A DNA stretch of 64,000 bases from Variovorax paradoxus (GTDB lineage: Bacteria > Pseudomonadota > Gammaproteobacteria > Burkholderiales > Burkholderiaceae_C). The position numbers were made by a program, and so were the translations under genes. This document shows, one piece after another, positions 1 to 6,863 of this stretch (its first letter is position 1; every line of letters starts with the position of its first letter). Location of the stretch: NCBI GenBank assembly GCA_016806145.1, contig CP063167.1:1-64000 (forward strand), written 5' to 3'. The notes below the pieces were generated by a model. The model was not told the origin of the DNA, ran no database searches, and was given only the letters and a program-made list of their open reading frames with translations.

Positions 1-987
1 CAGGACGACGAATCCGCCGGGCAGGCTGCGCATGCGCGCGCCGTAGCGTTCGCGGATCATCAGCGGGGCGTTGTCGATGCTGCGCAGCGCGATCTGCATG
101 CGCACCGGGGTGCGGCCAAGCTCGTCGTTGCGCAGGAAGACCTTGCCCGGGCGATACCGGTTGATCTCGGCGATCACGTCCGCCAGCGGCACGCGGTCGA
201 AGGACAGCACGCCGCTGCGCCAGGCGCCCACGCTCGCCAGGTCGGCACGCACGGGCTCCTGCAGGCCCGTCCGGTCGTAGAACATCTGCCGGCCCTCCTC
301 CAGCGTGCGCTGCTGGCCGGCCACGCTGACCGTGACCCGGCCCTCGAGGCAGGTCACGCAGACCTGCGGACCGGTGTAGCGGACATTGATGCGCGCGGCA
401 TTCGCCTGCAGGCGGCCGCCGCCGGCGTCCACGAAGAAGGCCCCGGTGCCGGCGAGGGCGACCTCGGCCTCGCCCGCCACCAGTTCGAAGCCGTCGCGGC
501 CCACGCGGTTGATCAGGGTCTGCGTGTTCATCCGCACGTCGACGCTGGGAGCAAGCGCGAGCTGGCGCTGTTCGCCGGTCGCGGTGCGATAGTCGGCCGC
601 GAGTTCCTCGACCGAGGGCCACAGGCCCAGCGGCGGTTGCACCACGACCGCGGCCACCGCCGCCGCCACCGCACCGCCGAGAAAAGCGCGCCGGCCGGGC
701 GAGGAAGGCAACGCGCGGGACCCGCCGCGCCAGCCCGGCAGGCCGCGTGCGCGACGCGGGGGCAGCGCCTGGCGCGCGGCCTCTTCGATCAGCAACGGAT
801 CGATCGACGACCACACGCGCATCACCTCGCGCCATGCCTGCGCGTGCGCGGCATTGCGGGTGGCCCATTCGCGGAACGCGTCGGCATCGGCGCGGGTGGC
901 TTCGCCCGAATGCAGGCGCAGCCACCAGGCCTGGGCCTGATGCTGCGGCGAGCCGGATTCGGGTGGAGTGAAGGACATGGCGTACAT
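1..987 (-). CDS. FecR-family anti-sigma/transmembrane signal transducer (reaches window edge)
   Basis: Reading leftwards from the ATG at 987, 329 residues are visible with no stop before the window edge. FecR proteins are usually about 320-330 residues, so little is probably missing. The N-terminal ~60 residues match the cytoplasmic anti-sigma part (DUF4880-like, with WWLRLHSGEA at 21-30 and FREWATRNAAHAQAWREV at 38-55). One hydrophobic segment lies at about 101-120, followed by the periplasmic FecR domain (about 130-235) and a C-terminal STN-like part (about 260-329). Family knowledge: FecR binds its cognate ECF sigma factor in the cytoplasm and receives a signal through its periplasmic C-terminus. 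The ATG overlaps the TGA of the sigma gene (TGATG), which implies translational coupling. A second in-frame ATG at 978 (residue 4) is an equally possible start. Confidence 0.9.
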   Translation of the reverse strand, partial: MYAMSFTPPESGSPQHQAQAWWLRLHSGEATRADADAFREWATRNAAHAQAWREVMRVWSSIDPLLIEEAARQALPPRRARGLPGWRGGSRALPSSPGRRAFLGGAVAAAVAAVVVQPPLGLWPSVEELAADYRTATGEQRQLALAPSVDVRMNTQTLINRVGRDGFELVAGEAEVALAGTGAFFVDAGGGRLQANAARINVRYTGPQVCVTCLEGRVTVSVAGQQRTLEEGRQMFYDRTGLQEPVRADLASVGAWRSGVLSFDRVPLADVIAEINRYRPGKVFLRNDELGRTPVRMQIALRSIDNAPLMIRERYGARMRSLPGGFVVL

Positions 988-1577
988 CAGTATTTTCGCG
1001 GTCCGCTGAAATGGCCCTGCTGGGCCGCCTCCACATGCGGCAGATGCTTCTTGCAGTAGTCGAGCGCGGCGCGCAATTCCTTCTCGACGGTGCTCAGCGA
1101 CACGTCGAGACGCTGCGCGATCTCGCTGTTGAGCCGGCCCTCGACGCGGGCCGCGACCAGGATCGCGCGCCGCCGCGCGGGCATGCGCGCGAGCACCTCG
1201 CCCAGCGCCTCGATGTCGCTGCGCGCGCTCGCGATGCGCTCGGGATCGGCGGTCTCGTCGACGATATGGACCAGCGCGTCGATCTCGACGCGAGCCAGCA
1301 GCGCGTCGTCCTGCCGATAGCGGTCGATCGCGATGTTGGCGGCCATGCGCAGCAGGTAGGCGTCGGGGTTGTGGATCGTGGCGGGGTTCGAGGCGGGCGA
1401 ACCGGGCTGTGCCCCCGTCTCGCCGGCGGTGGTGGCCAGCCGCAACCAGGTCTCCTGCATGGCGTCGGCCGCGTCGTCGCGCGAGCCCACGATGCGTTCG
1501 AGCCTGCCGCGCAACTCGGCATAGCGCGCGACCACGCGGGCGCGCAGGCTTGCCGCCAGGCCCGGCGTCTCGTTCAT
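987..1577 (-). CDS. ECF sigma-70 factor, FecI-like
   Basis: This 196-residue protein has the size and two-domain layout of ECF sigma factors. Region 2 contains DAADAMQETWLRL at 36-47 and NPDAYLLRMAANIAIDRYRQ at 70-89. Region 4 carries a helix-turn-helix, LNSEIAQRLDVSLSTVEKEL, at 149-168. The start is the ATG at 1577, which overlaps the stop of the upstream STN gene (TGATG). Its own stop overlaps the FecR start in the same way, so the three genes are translated as a unit. Family knowledge: FecI-type sigma factors are held by a FecR partner and direct RNA polymerase to a few cell-surface or secretion promoters. The target genes cannot be read from this window. The adjacent PstS-like gene and T2SS operon are the obvious candidates, by inference. 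Confidence 0.9.
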   Translation of the reverse strand: MNETPGLAASLRARVVARYAELRGRLERIVGSRDDAADAMQETWLRLATTAGETGAQPGSPASNPATIHNPDAYLLRMAANIAIDRYRQDDALLARVEIDALVHIVDETADPERIASARSDIEALGEVLARMPARRRAILVAARVEGRLNSEIAQRLDVSLSTVEKELRAALDYCKKHLPHVEAAQQGHFSGPRKY

Positions 1578-2341
1578 CACGGCAGGGCCTCCGGCGCGGC
1601 CGGGACATCTGCGCAGGCCGACTCGGCATCGGGCCCTTCGGGCAGCAACAGGATCACCAGCGGCTGCGGCAGCGAGGCGGGCGGTGGCGTGCCGACCGCC
1701 AGGGTACGCACCTTGCGCAGCACCGCGGCATCGCGGCTGGTCTGGCCGGTGGTGCTCAGCAGGCGAAAGCGCTCGACCGTGCCGCGCGCATCCAGGCGCA
1801 CCTGGAGCGCGAGGCGATAGCCGCCGGGCCGCGTTTCGCTCGCGCCGCACAGCGAGGCGCGCAGGGCCTGCTGCACCTGGGCGGCATAGGACTGGTACAA
1901 GACATCTCCTCCGTGGAACCCCGACTCCTCGAACTCCGGCGCTTCCGTGCCCGGCTGCCAGGCCGGCGCAGCCGGCCCGCGCGCCGCCTGGATCACCACC
2001 GATGTCGCGGTGGCATGGCGCGCCTCCAGCCCCGTTCCGGCCAGCATCGCCTCGAGCGCCTGCGCGGCCGTCAACCGCCCGCGCACCGCGCCGGCCGGCC
2101 GTTGCGCATCCTCGCCGTCGACCAGCACGTCGAGCCCGGTGGCCCGGCTGAAAGCCGCTATCGCATCGCCCAGGCGCTGCGCGCCGATGTCGAACTCGAT
2201 CCGCGTGCCGTCCTGCATGGCCACGGGTGGGTTCGAGCCCGCGGCCTGTGCCCGCGCGCCGTCCGGCGCGAACAACGTGGCGGTTCCAGCCAGACACCAG
2301 GCCAGTGTCAGCACACTGACCGATGCCGAATTCGCTCTCAT
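1577..2341 (-). CDS. Periplasmic STN-domain protein with TonB C-terminal-like domain (VreA-like sensor)
   Basis: The 254-residue protein starts at the ATG at 2341, which gives a clear signal peptide (hydrophobic about 8-24, cleavage probably after ARA near 31). Residues about 48-118 form an STN (secretin/TonB N-terminal) domain with the pattern FDIGAQRLGDAIAAFSRATG. Residues about 145-235 resemble a TonB C-terminal domain (YAAQVQQALRA; YRLALQVRLDARGTVERFRL). There is no beta-barrel, so it is not a TonB-dependent receptor. Family knowledge: an STN domain normally sits on a receptor and signals to FecR. A free STN protein of this type (VreA) activates the VreI/VreR pair in Pseudomonas aeruginosa. 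Its stop overlaps the sigma-factor start. The start has no strong ribosome-binding site; an upstream ATG at 2455 would bury the signal peptide and is less likely. Confidence 0.8.
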   Translation of the reverse strand: MRANSASVSVLTLAWCLAGTATLFAPDGARAQAAGSNPPVAMQDGTRIEFDIGAQRLGDAIAAFSRATGLDVLVDGEDAQRPAGAVRGRLTAAQALEAMLAGTGLEARHATATSVVIQAARGPAAPAWQPGTEAPEFEESGFHGGDVLYQSYAAQVQQALRASLCGASETRPGGYRLALQVRLDARGTVERFRLLSTTGQTSRDAAVLRKVRTLAVGTPPPASLPQPLVILLLPEGPDAESACADVPAAPEALP

Positions 2342-2437
2342 ACCCGATAGGCGCAGATGCCCCCGAGCCGCCGCGTTCGCCGGACGATCCGGGACCGCGT
2401 GGACTGCTCGGTACGCGGTCGACGTTAGTTCGCGGCG

Positions 2438-2455
2438 GTGACGCTCGCGTGACAT
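2438..2455 (-). promoter_or_regulatory. Weak Pho-box-like direct repeat upstream of the STN gene
   Basis: On the minus strand this 18-mer reads ATGTCACGCGAGCGTCAC. It contains two 7-base half-sites (ATGTCAC and GCGTCAC) spaced 11 bases apart, the spacing of PhoB half-sites (CTGTCAt-4-CTGTCAy). By my alignment about 11 of 18 positions fit the consensus; the central AT-rich part does not. It lies about 100 bases upstream of the STN start. The match is weak and could be chance. Confidence 0.22.
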
Positions 2456-2564
2456 GGAGGCCGGGCGCGGGTGTCACCCCGGATCGGCGCGAACGCGAGG
2501 GTTGCATCGCGGCGGTGTTCCTTGGGTACGGGGAAGGCAAAACGCAGAAAGCCCCGAGGATCCG

Positions 2565-2581
2565 GCCGCGTCGTGCGCGGC
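2565..2581 (-). terminator. Possible hairpin terminator after the PstS-like gene
   Basis: A 6-bp perfect stem (GCCGCG/CGCGGC) with a 5-base loop sits about 64 bases past the PstS-like stop. On the minus strand it is followed by a broken T-rich stretch (CTTTCTGCGTTTT) rather than a clean U-tract, so it is a weak intrinsic terminator candidate. Confidence 0.3.
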
Positions 2582-2644
2582 GTTCTCCCCGAGGCGGAAT
2601 GGCCGCCGGACGCGCCGGCAGCCTGGCCACGCTACGGCCGTGGA

Positions 2645-3952
2645 TCAGTTCGTCAGCGGACGGCCGACGCTGGCGCAGACGCTGGTGTTGCCGATGCCCA
2701 GCGGGTTGCTCGGGTTCAGGAAGACGTTCTTGATCTGGGTGTTCCAGTTGTTGGTGCCCACCGAGCCGTCAGGCAGCGCGATGAAGTTGTGGTTGGCAAC
2801 CTTGGTCATGGTCGCCGAGTCCGGCAGCGTGGCGGGGTTGGCGCCGATGGCCGGCAGGCCATAGATCTTCGCGAGGAAGTTGCGGACCTTGGTCTGCACC
2901 GCGGCGTCCTTGTAGCACTGGTTCACCAGGATGTTGGTGGTGCCGAAGATCGGATAGCCCGAGGCCGGCTTGGAATAGGCCGGAACCCATGCCAGCGGAT
3001 CGGTCGACTGCGACGCGCCGCCGACCGGCAGCGACGTGCCGGCGAGCTGGGTCTTGATCGCGCTGGACGACGGCAGGTTGCCGTTGATGCGGGCGACGAC
3101 CGCGTTGTTGCTGCCGGTGTAGAGCGGTTCGGGGCTCAGGTAGCCGACGCGGCCGTCGGTGCCGAAGGCGCCCGACATGCCGCTGCTGCCCGTCACTGCC
3201 ACCCAGTGGGCGGGAATGGCGCTCGAACCGGTCGCGGCGCTCAGGGCACCGGCCACGGCGGTCGTGAAGCTGTTGGACACCACGAAGCCGGCGCCCGGGC
3301 AGGCTTCGACCAGGTAGCGGCTCAGCAGTTCGGTGGTACCGCTGGTCTCGCTGCGATAGACCACGCGCACGAGGTTCGTGCCGGGGTTGGCGGTCGTCGC
3401 GGTGCCGAGCACCTGTTCCCACATCAGGTTGGGCTGGGTGGTGGTGATCAGCGGCTTGTTGGCGAAGACGGCGCACATCTGGGCGTCCGTCAGGTTCAGC
3501 GTCGAGACGCCGGTGCGCTTGTAGGGGATCAGCACCGAGGTGGCCACCGTCGGCAGCTGGATCTGGCGGCCCCAGGCGGCCTGGCGGGTCTGCGTGCCGC
3601 CGGCGGGGAACACGTCGTTGGTGTAGCTGTTGCGCTCGGCGGCGGTCATCAGCGAATCGCTGCCGGCGAAGTGCACCGACTGGGTCGCGCCCCAGGCGGG
3701 CGTCGTGGCCAGCGATTCGTTCTTGAAGCCGGTCGCGTTGTTGGTGAAGAAGGCCGTCTTGCCGGCGCCCGAACCGGTGCCGGTATAGCTGAAGTCGGTG
3801 AGGCCCACGCCGCTGGGCAGGGCATCGTCATACAGCAACTCGGGCAGGGTCGCGCCACCGCCGACCGCGATCTGGGCCGACGCCGCACCGGCGGCCAGAA
3901 CACCCACCACCATCACGGCCGCGATCGCGACCGGCTTGAACATTGCACGCAT
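2645..3952 (-). CDS. PstS-like periplasmic/secreted phosphate-binding protein
   Basis: This 435-residue protein has a signal peptide (hydrophobic 7-22, cleavage after ASA at about residue 26) and begins at the ATG at 3952, 8 bases after an AAGGAG ribosome-binding site. PstS-type phosphate-contact motifs appear in order: GGGATLPELLY (31-41), YTGTGSGAGKTAF (56-68), HFAGSDSL (94-101) and YRSETSGTTELL around residue 200. Family knowledge: these loops bind phosphate in PstS and DING proteins. It is longer than Escherichia coli PstS, and no pstC, pstA or pstB is nearby, so it is unlikely to be simply the subunit of a local ABC importer. It lies just after the T2SS operon but behind a terminator and its own 5' region. 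PstS/DING-like proteins are known T2SS-linked products in pseudomonads, so it may be a substrate of the neighbouring secreton (inference). Confidence 0.85.
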   Translation of the reverse strand: MRAMFKPVAIAAVMVVGVLAAGAASAQIAVGGGATLPELLYDDALPSGVGLTDFSYTGTGSGAGKTAFFTNNATGFKNESLATTPAWGATQSVHFAGSDSLMTAAERNSYTNDVFPAGGTQTRQAAWGRQIQLPTVATSVLIPYKRTGVSTLNLTDAQMCAVFANKPLITTTQPNLMWEQVLGTATTANPGTNLVRVVYRSETSGTTELLSRYLVEACPGAGFVVSNSFTTAVAGALSAATGSSAIPAHWVAVTGSSGMSGAFGTDGRVGYLSPEPLYTGSNNAVVARINGNLPSSSAIKTQLAGTSLPVGGASQSTDPLAWVPAYSKPASGYPIFGTTNILVNQCYKDAAVQTKVRNFLAKIYGLPAIGANPATLPDSATMTKVANHNFIALPDGSVGTNNWNTQIKNVFLNPSNPLGIGNTSVCASVGRPLTN

Positions 3953-3989
3953 TGGGAAACTCCTTTGCATTGACCAATAAAGATTTGAG

Positions 3990-4002
3990 CTGTCAGAGAC
4001 AG
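3990..4002. promoter_or_regulatory. Inverted repeat upstream of the PstS-like gene
   Basis: CTGTC-AGA-GACAG is a perfect 5-bp inverted repeat with a 3-base centre, about 38 bases upstream of the PstS-like start. Each arm contains the CTGTC core of a Pho half-site, but in opposing rather than direct orientation, so it is not a standard Pho box. It could be an operator. A perfect 12-bp palindrome, GCCCCATGGGGC, lies next to it at 4015-4026. No strong promoter hexamers stand out. Confidence 0.3.
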
Positions 4003-4110
4003 TTGCCGCGCGAAGCCCCATGGGGCCATCGAATCCGCCTGCCTCTTCGCTACCTGTGCCGCCTTCCTGGCGACCCATGAATCTTCTTTTCGGGGGGTGA
4101 CAGCAGGCCG

Positions 4111-4147
4111 AAAAAAGCTCGGGAAGACGCGGTGAAGAACTCCCGAG
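4111..4147 (-). terminator. Rho-independent terminator of the gsp operon
   Basis: On the minus strand a 7-bp stem CTCGGGA/TCCCGAG (4141-4147 with 4118-4124) encloses a 16-base loop and is followed by CTTTTTTC (T-run at 4111-4116). It lies about 60 bases past the gspF stop and before the PstS-like gene, so it separates the two transcripts. A second hairpin, GAGGAC-GAAA-GTCCTC on the minus strand (4196-4211), overlaps the gspF stop codon and may protect the 3' end. Confidence 0.7.
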
Positions 4148-4209
4148 TTCGCGCTGCATCCGGCAACACGCGAGATCGCGCGAAGACGATCGCGCGAGGA
4201 CTTTCGTCC

Positions 4210-5415
4210 TCAGCGCACCATCTGGTTCATCTCCATGATCGGCATCAGCACGGCCAGCACGATGGCCATCACGACGCCGCCCATGCCAAGGATCATCAGG
4301 GGTTCGAGCAGCGTGGTGAGTCGCATCGCGCGGCGTTCGAGGTCGCGCGAGAGGTTCTGCGCGGCACGCTCGAACATCGCCGCGAGCGCTCCCGTCTTCT
4401 CGCCGCTGGCGACCAGGTGGACGAGGTTCGAGGGAAATATCTTTTGCGCCTTCAGCGCGGCGGCGAGCGGCGTGCCCTCCTTCACGCGGCCGGTGGCCTC
4501 GAGCACGCAGCGCTTGATCCATTCGTTGCCGAGCGTCTGCCGCGCGGCCTCGAGCGCGCGCAGCAGCGGCACGCCGGCATCCATCAGGATCGACAGCGTG
4601 GAGGCGAAGCGCGCGGTGTCGACGCCGAGCGCGAAACGGCCCGCGACCGGCATGCGCAATATCGCGGCATGCCAGCGCATGCGCCTCGTCGCGTCGCGCA
4701 ACGCGGCACGCGCGGCGATCCAGGCGGCCGCGAGCACGCCCGCGCTCAGCCAGCCCCATTCGCGCACGAAGGCGCTGGCCGCCAGCATCGCGCGCGTGAT
4801 CGCGGGAAGCTCCTGCTTCGCCTGCGCGAAGGCACCCACCACCTGCGGCACCACGTAGCCGAGCAGGAAGACGACGATGCACAGCGAGACGAAGCCGACC
4901 ACGGCCGGGTAGATGAAGGCAGTCAGGACCTTGCCGCGCAGGTTGTCGCGGTTCTCGAGATAGTCGGCCAGCCGTTCCATCACGCGCGCGAGGTCGCCCG
5001 AGTCCTCGCCCGCGCTCACCAGCGCGCGGTAGATCGCCGGGAAGTCGCGCGGACGCTCGCCGAGCGCGTCGGCCAGCCGCATGCCGGCGCGCACGCCATC
5101 GCACACCGCGCTCAGCGCCTCGGCCACATGCCGACGCTCGGCCTGCTCGATGGTGGCGACCAGCGCCGCCTCGAGCGGCAGCCGCGCGCCCAGCAGGCTC
5201 GCGAGTTCTCGCGTGGCCCAGCACAGCTCGGCGGCACCGAGCGCCGGGTTCAGGAAGGAGAAGGCGCCGCCGCCGGCCGCGGCCTCGCGCACCTGCAGTG
5301 GCGTCAGGCCGCGCTCGCGCAACTGCGCGCGCACCGCGCGGGCGGACTCGCCCTCGGCGCTGCCGCGCTGGATCTCGCCCGCGCCGTTCGCGGCCTCGAA
5401 TTCGAAGCGTGCCAT
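4210..5415 (-). CDS. gspF: Type II secretion inner-membrane platform protein GspF
   Basis: This 401-residue polytopic protein matches GspF in length and layout. A short cytoplasmic N-terminus (MARFEFEAANGAGEIQRG, with LRERGLTPLQVREA) is followed by two homologous T2SSF domains. Each contains the LLxAGxPLxxAL-type motif: LLGARLPLEAAL around residue 93, and ILMDAGVPLLRALEAA in the second half. Each ends in a conserved GExSG-like motif: SAGEDSGDLARVMERLADY and ASGEKTGALAAMFERAA. Membrane segments appear at about 170-190, 220-240 and near the C-terminus (ILGMGGVVMAIVLAVLMP). Family knowledge: GspF links the GspE ATPase to the pseudopilus. The start at 5415 is 8 bases after the gspE stop. It is the last gene of the operon, with a terminator about 60 bases downstream. 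Confidence 0.95.
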   Translation of the reverse strand: MARFEFEAANGAGEIQRGSAEGESARAVRAQLRERGLTPLQVREAAAGGGAFSFLNPALGAAELCWATRELASLLGARLPLEAALVATIEQAERRHVAEALSAVCDGVRAGMRLADALGERPRDFPAIYRALVSAGEDSGDLARVMERLADYLENRDNLRGKVLTAFIYPAVVGFVSLCIVVFLLGYVVPQVVGAFAQAKQELPAITRAMLAASAFVREWGWLSAGVLAAAWIAARAALRDATRRMRWHAAILRMPVAGRFALGVDTARFASTLSILMDAGVPLLRALEAARQTLGNEWIKRCVLEATGRVKEGTPLAAALKAQKIFPSNLVHLVASGEKTGALAAMFERAAQNLSRDLERRAMRLTTLLEPLMILGMGGVVMAIVLAVLMPIMEMNQMVR

Positions 5416-5423
5416 GGCGAAGC

Positions 5424-6863
5424 TCAGGCGTCGCGCGTCACGCGCATGATTTCCTCGGCCGTGGTCACGCCCTCGCGCACCCAGCGCTGGCCATCCTCGC
5501 GCATCGAACGCATGCCGCGCTGGGCCGCGGCGGCGCGCATGGCCTGCTCGTCGCCGCCCTGGTGGATCAGGCGCCGGATCTCGTCGTCGATCACGAACAG
5601 CTCGTGGATGCCGGTGCGGCCCTTGAAGCCCGAGTGGCCACAGGCGGGGCAGCCCGCCGGCCGGTAGACGGTGCCCCCGTCGGCCTGGCAGTGCGCCGTC
5701 TTGCACTGGGGACAGAGACGGCGCACGAGGCGTTGCGCGAGCACGCCCAGCAGCGAGGACGACAGCAGGAAGGGCTCGATGCCCATGTCGCTCATGCGCG
5801 TGACGGCCGACACGGCGTCGTTGGTGTGCAGCGAGGCCAGCACGCCGTGACCGGTCAGCGAGGACTGCACCGCGATCTGCGCGGTCTCGAGGTCACGGAT
5901 CTCGCCGATCATGATGTTGTCGGGATCCTGCCGCAGCGCGGCGCGCAGAGCGGCGCCGAAGGTCATGCCGATCTTCGCGTGGACCGGGATCTGGCCGATG
6001 CCCGGCAGGTCGTATTCGACCGGATCCTCGACGGTGAGGATGTTGCTCGTCGACAGGTCGAGCTGGCCGAGCGCCGCGTAGAGCGTGGTGGTCTTGCCGC
6101 TGCCGGTGGGCCCCGTGACCAGCACGATGCCGTGCGGCTGCCGCACCAGCCGCGTGAGCTCGGCCAGGGTGTCGCTCGCCATGCCCAGGCGTTCGAGCTG
6201 CAGGCGGCCCGCGTCCTTCTCGAGCAGGCGCAGCACCGCGCGCTCGCCATGCGCGGTGGGCACGGTCGACACGCGCACGTCGATCGGGCGGCCGCCCACG
6301 CGCAGGGTGATGCGGCCGTCCTGCGGCAGCCGCTTCTCGGCGATGTCGAGCTGCGCCATGATCTTGATGCGCGAAATCAGCGCCGCATGCAGCGCCTTGC
6401 GCGGCGCCACCACGTCGCGCAGCGTGCCGTCGACGCGGTAACGCACCACCGAATGGGTCTCGAACGACTCGAGATGGATGTCGCTCGCGCCATCGCGCGC
6501 GGCCTGCGCCAGCAGCGCGTTGATCATCCGGATCACCGGCGCATCGTCCTGGGCGTCGAGCAGGTCGGTGACGGCCGGAATGTCCTGCATCAGGCGGTCG
6601 AGGTCGACCTGCTGCTCGACCGCCCCCACCACCGAGGCGGCATCGTCGCTTTCGGCGTAGCCGCGCTCGAGCAGCCGGTCCATCTCGCCGTCGCCGACCT
6701 GGTGCAGCGGCAGCGCGCCGAAGCGTCGCCGCACCTCCGCCACGGCCCAGCCCGGCGTGCGGCGGCAGACGACGATGCACGCGCCCCCGGCCGCCGCCTC
6801 GTCGGCCGGCTGCAGGACGATGCGCTGGCTGCGCGCCCAGGCATGGGGAAGCGCGGGGCTCAT
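5424..6863 (-). CDS. gspE: Type II secretion ATPase GspE
   Basis: The 479-residue protein has an N-terminal GspL-binding domain (about 1-100) and a RecA-like ATPase core. Walker A is GPTGSGKTT (251-259), Walker B is IMIGEIRD (317-324), and the histidine box reads GHGVLASLHTNDA (338-350). Two CxxC pairs (CPQC 384-387 and CPAC 405-408) form the zinc-binding motif of T2SS/T4P assembly ATPases. All key residues appear intact. Family knowledge: GspE powers pseudopilus assembly at the cytoplasmic face. The ATG at 6863 overlaps the gspD stop by four bases (ATGA). The presence of gspK, gspL and gspM in the same operon makes this a GspE rather than a PilB. Confidence 0.96.
   Translation of the reverse strand: MSPALPHAWARSQRIVLQPADEAAAGGACIVVCRRTPGWAVAEVRRRFGALPLHQVGDGEMDRLLERGYAESDDAASVVGAVEQQVDLDRLMQDIPAVTDLLDAQDDAPVIRMINALLAQAARDGASDIHLESFETHSVVRYRVDGTLRDVVAPRKALHAALISRIKIMAQLDIAEKRLPQDGRITLRVGGRPIDVRVSTVPTAHGERAVLRLLEKDAGRLQLERLGMASDTLAELTRLVRQPHGIVLVTGPTGSGKTTTLYAALGQLDLSTSNILTVEDPVEYDLPGIGQIPVHAKIGMTFGAALRAALRQDPDNIMIGEIRDLETAQIAVQSSLTGHGVLASLHTNDAVSAVTRMSDMGIEPFLLSSSLLGVLAQRLVRRLCPQCKTAHCQADGGTVYRPAGCPACGHSGFKGRTGIHELFVIDDEIRRLIHQGGDEQAMRAAAAQRGMRSMREDGQRWVREGVTTAEEIMRVTRDA

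Larger units (their letters stand above)
2342..2644. other. Intergenic region between the PstS-like gene and the STN gene
   Basis: About 300 bases without a convincing gene. It should hold the 3' end of the PstS-like transcript (a weak hairpin at 2565-2581) and the promoter of the STN-sigma-FecR unit. A weak Pho-box-like direct repeat lies at 2438-2455. I saw no clear sigma-70 -35/-10 pair. Short open frames on both strands here have no recognisable content. Confidence 0.5.

Noticed and set aside
987..2630. A 547-residue open frame containing the sigma factor
   Set aside because: Only the last 196 residues are homologous to sigma factors. The longer N-terminal part is the out-of-frame STN gene region, and the ATG at 1577 fits the TGATG coupling.
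2645..5224. An 859-residue open frame containing the PstS-like protein
   Set aside because: The N-terminal 424 residues overlap gspF in another frame and cross the terminator. The signal peptide and AAGGAG site place the true start at 3952.
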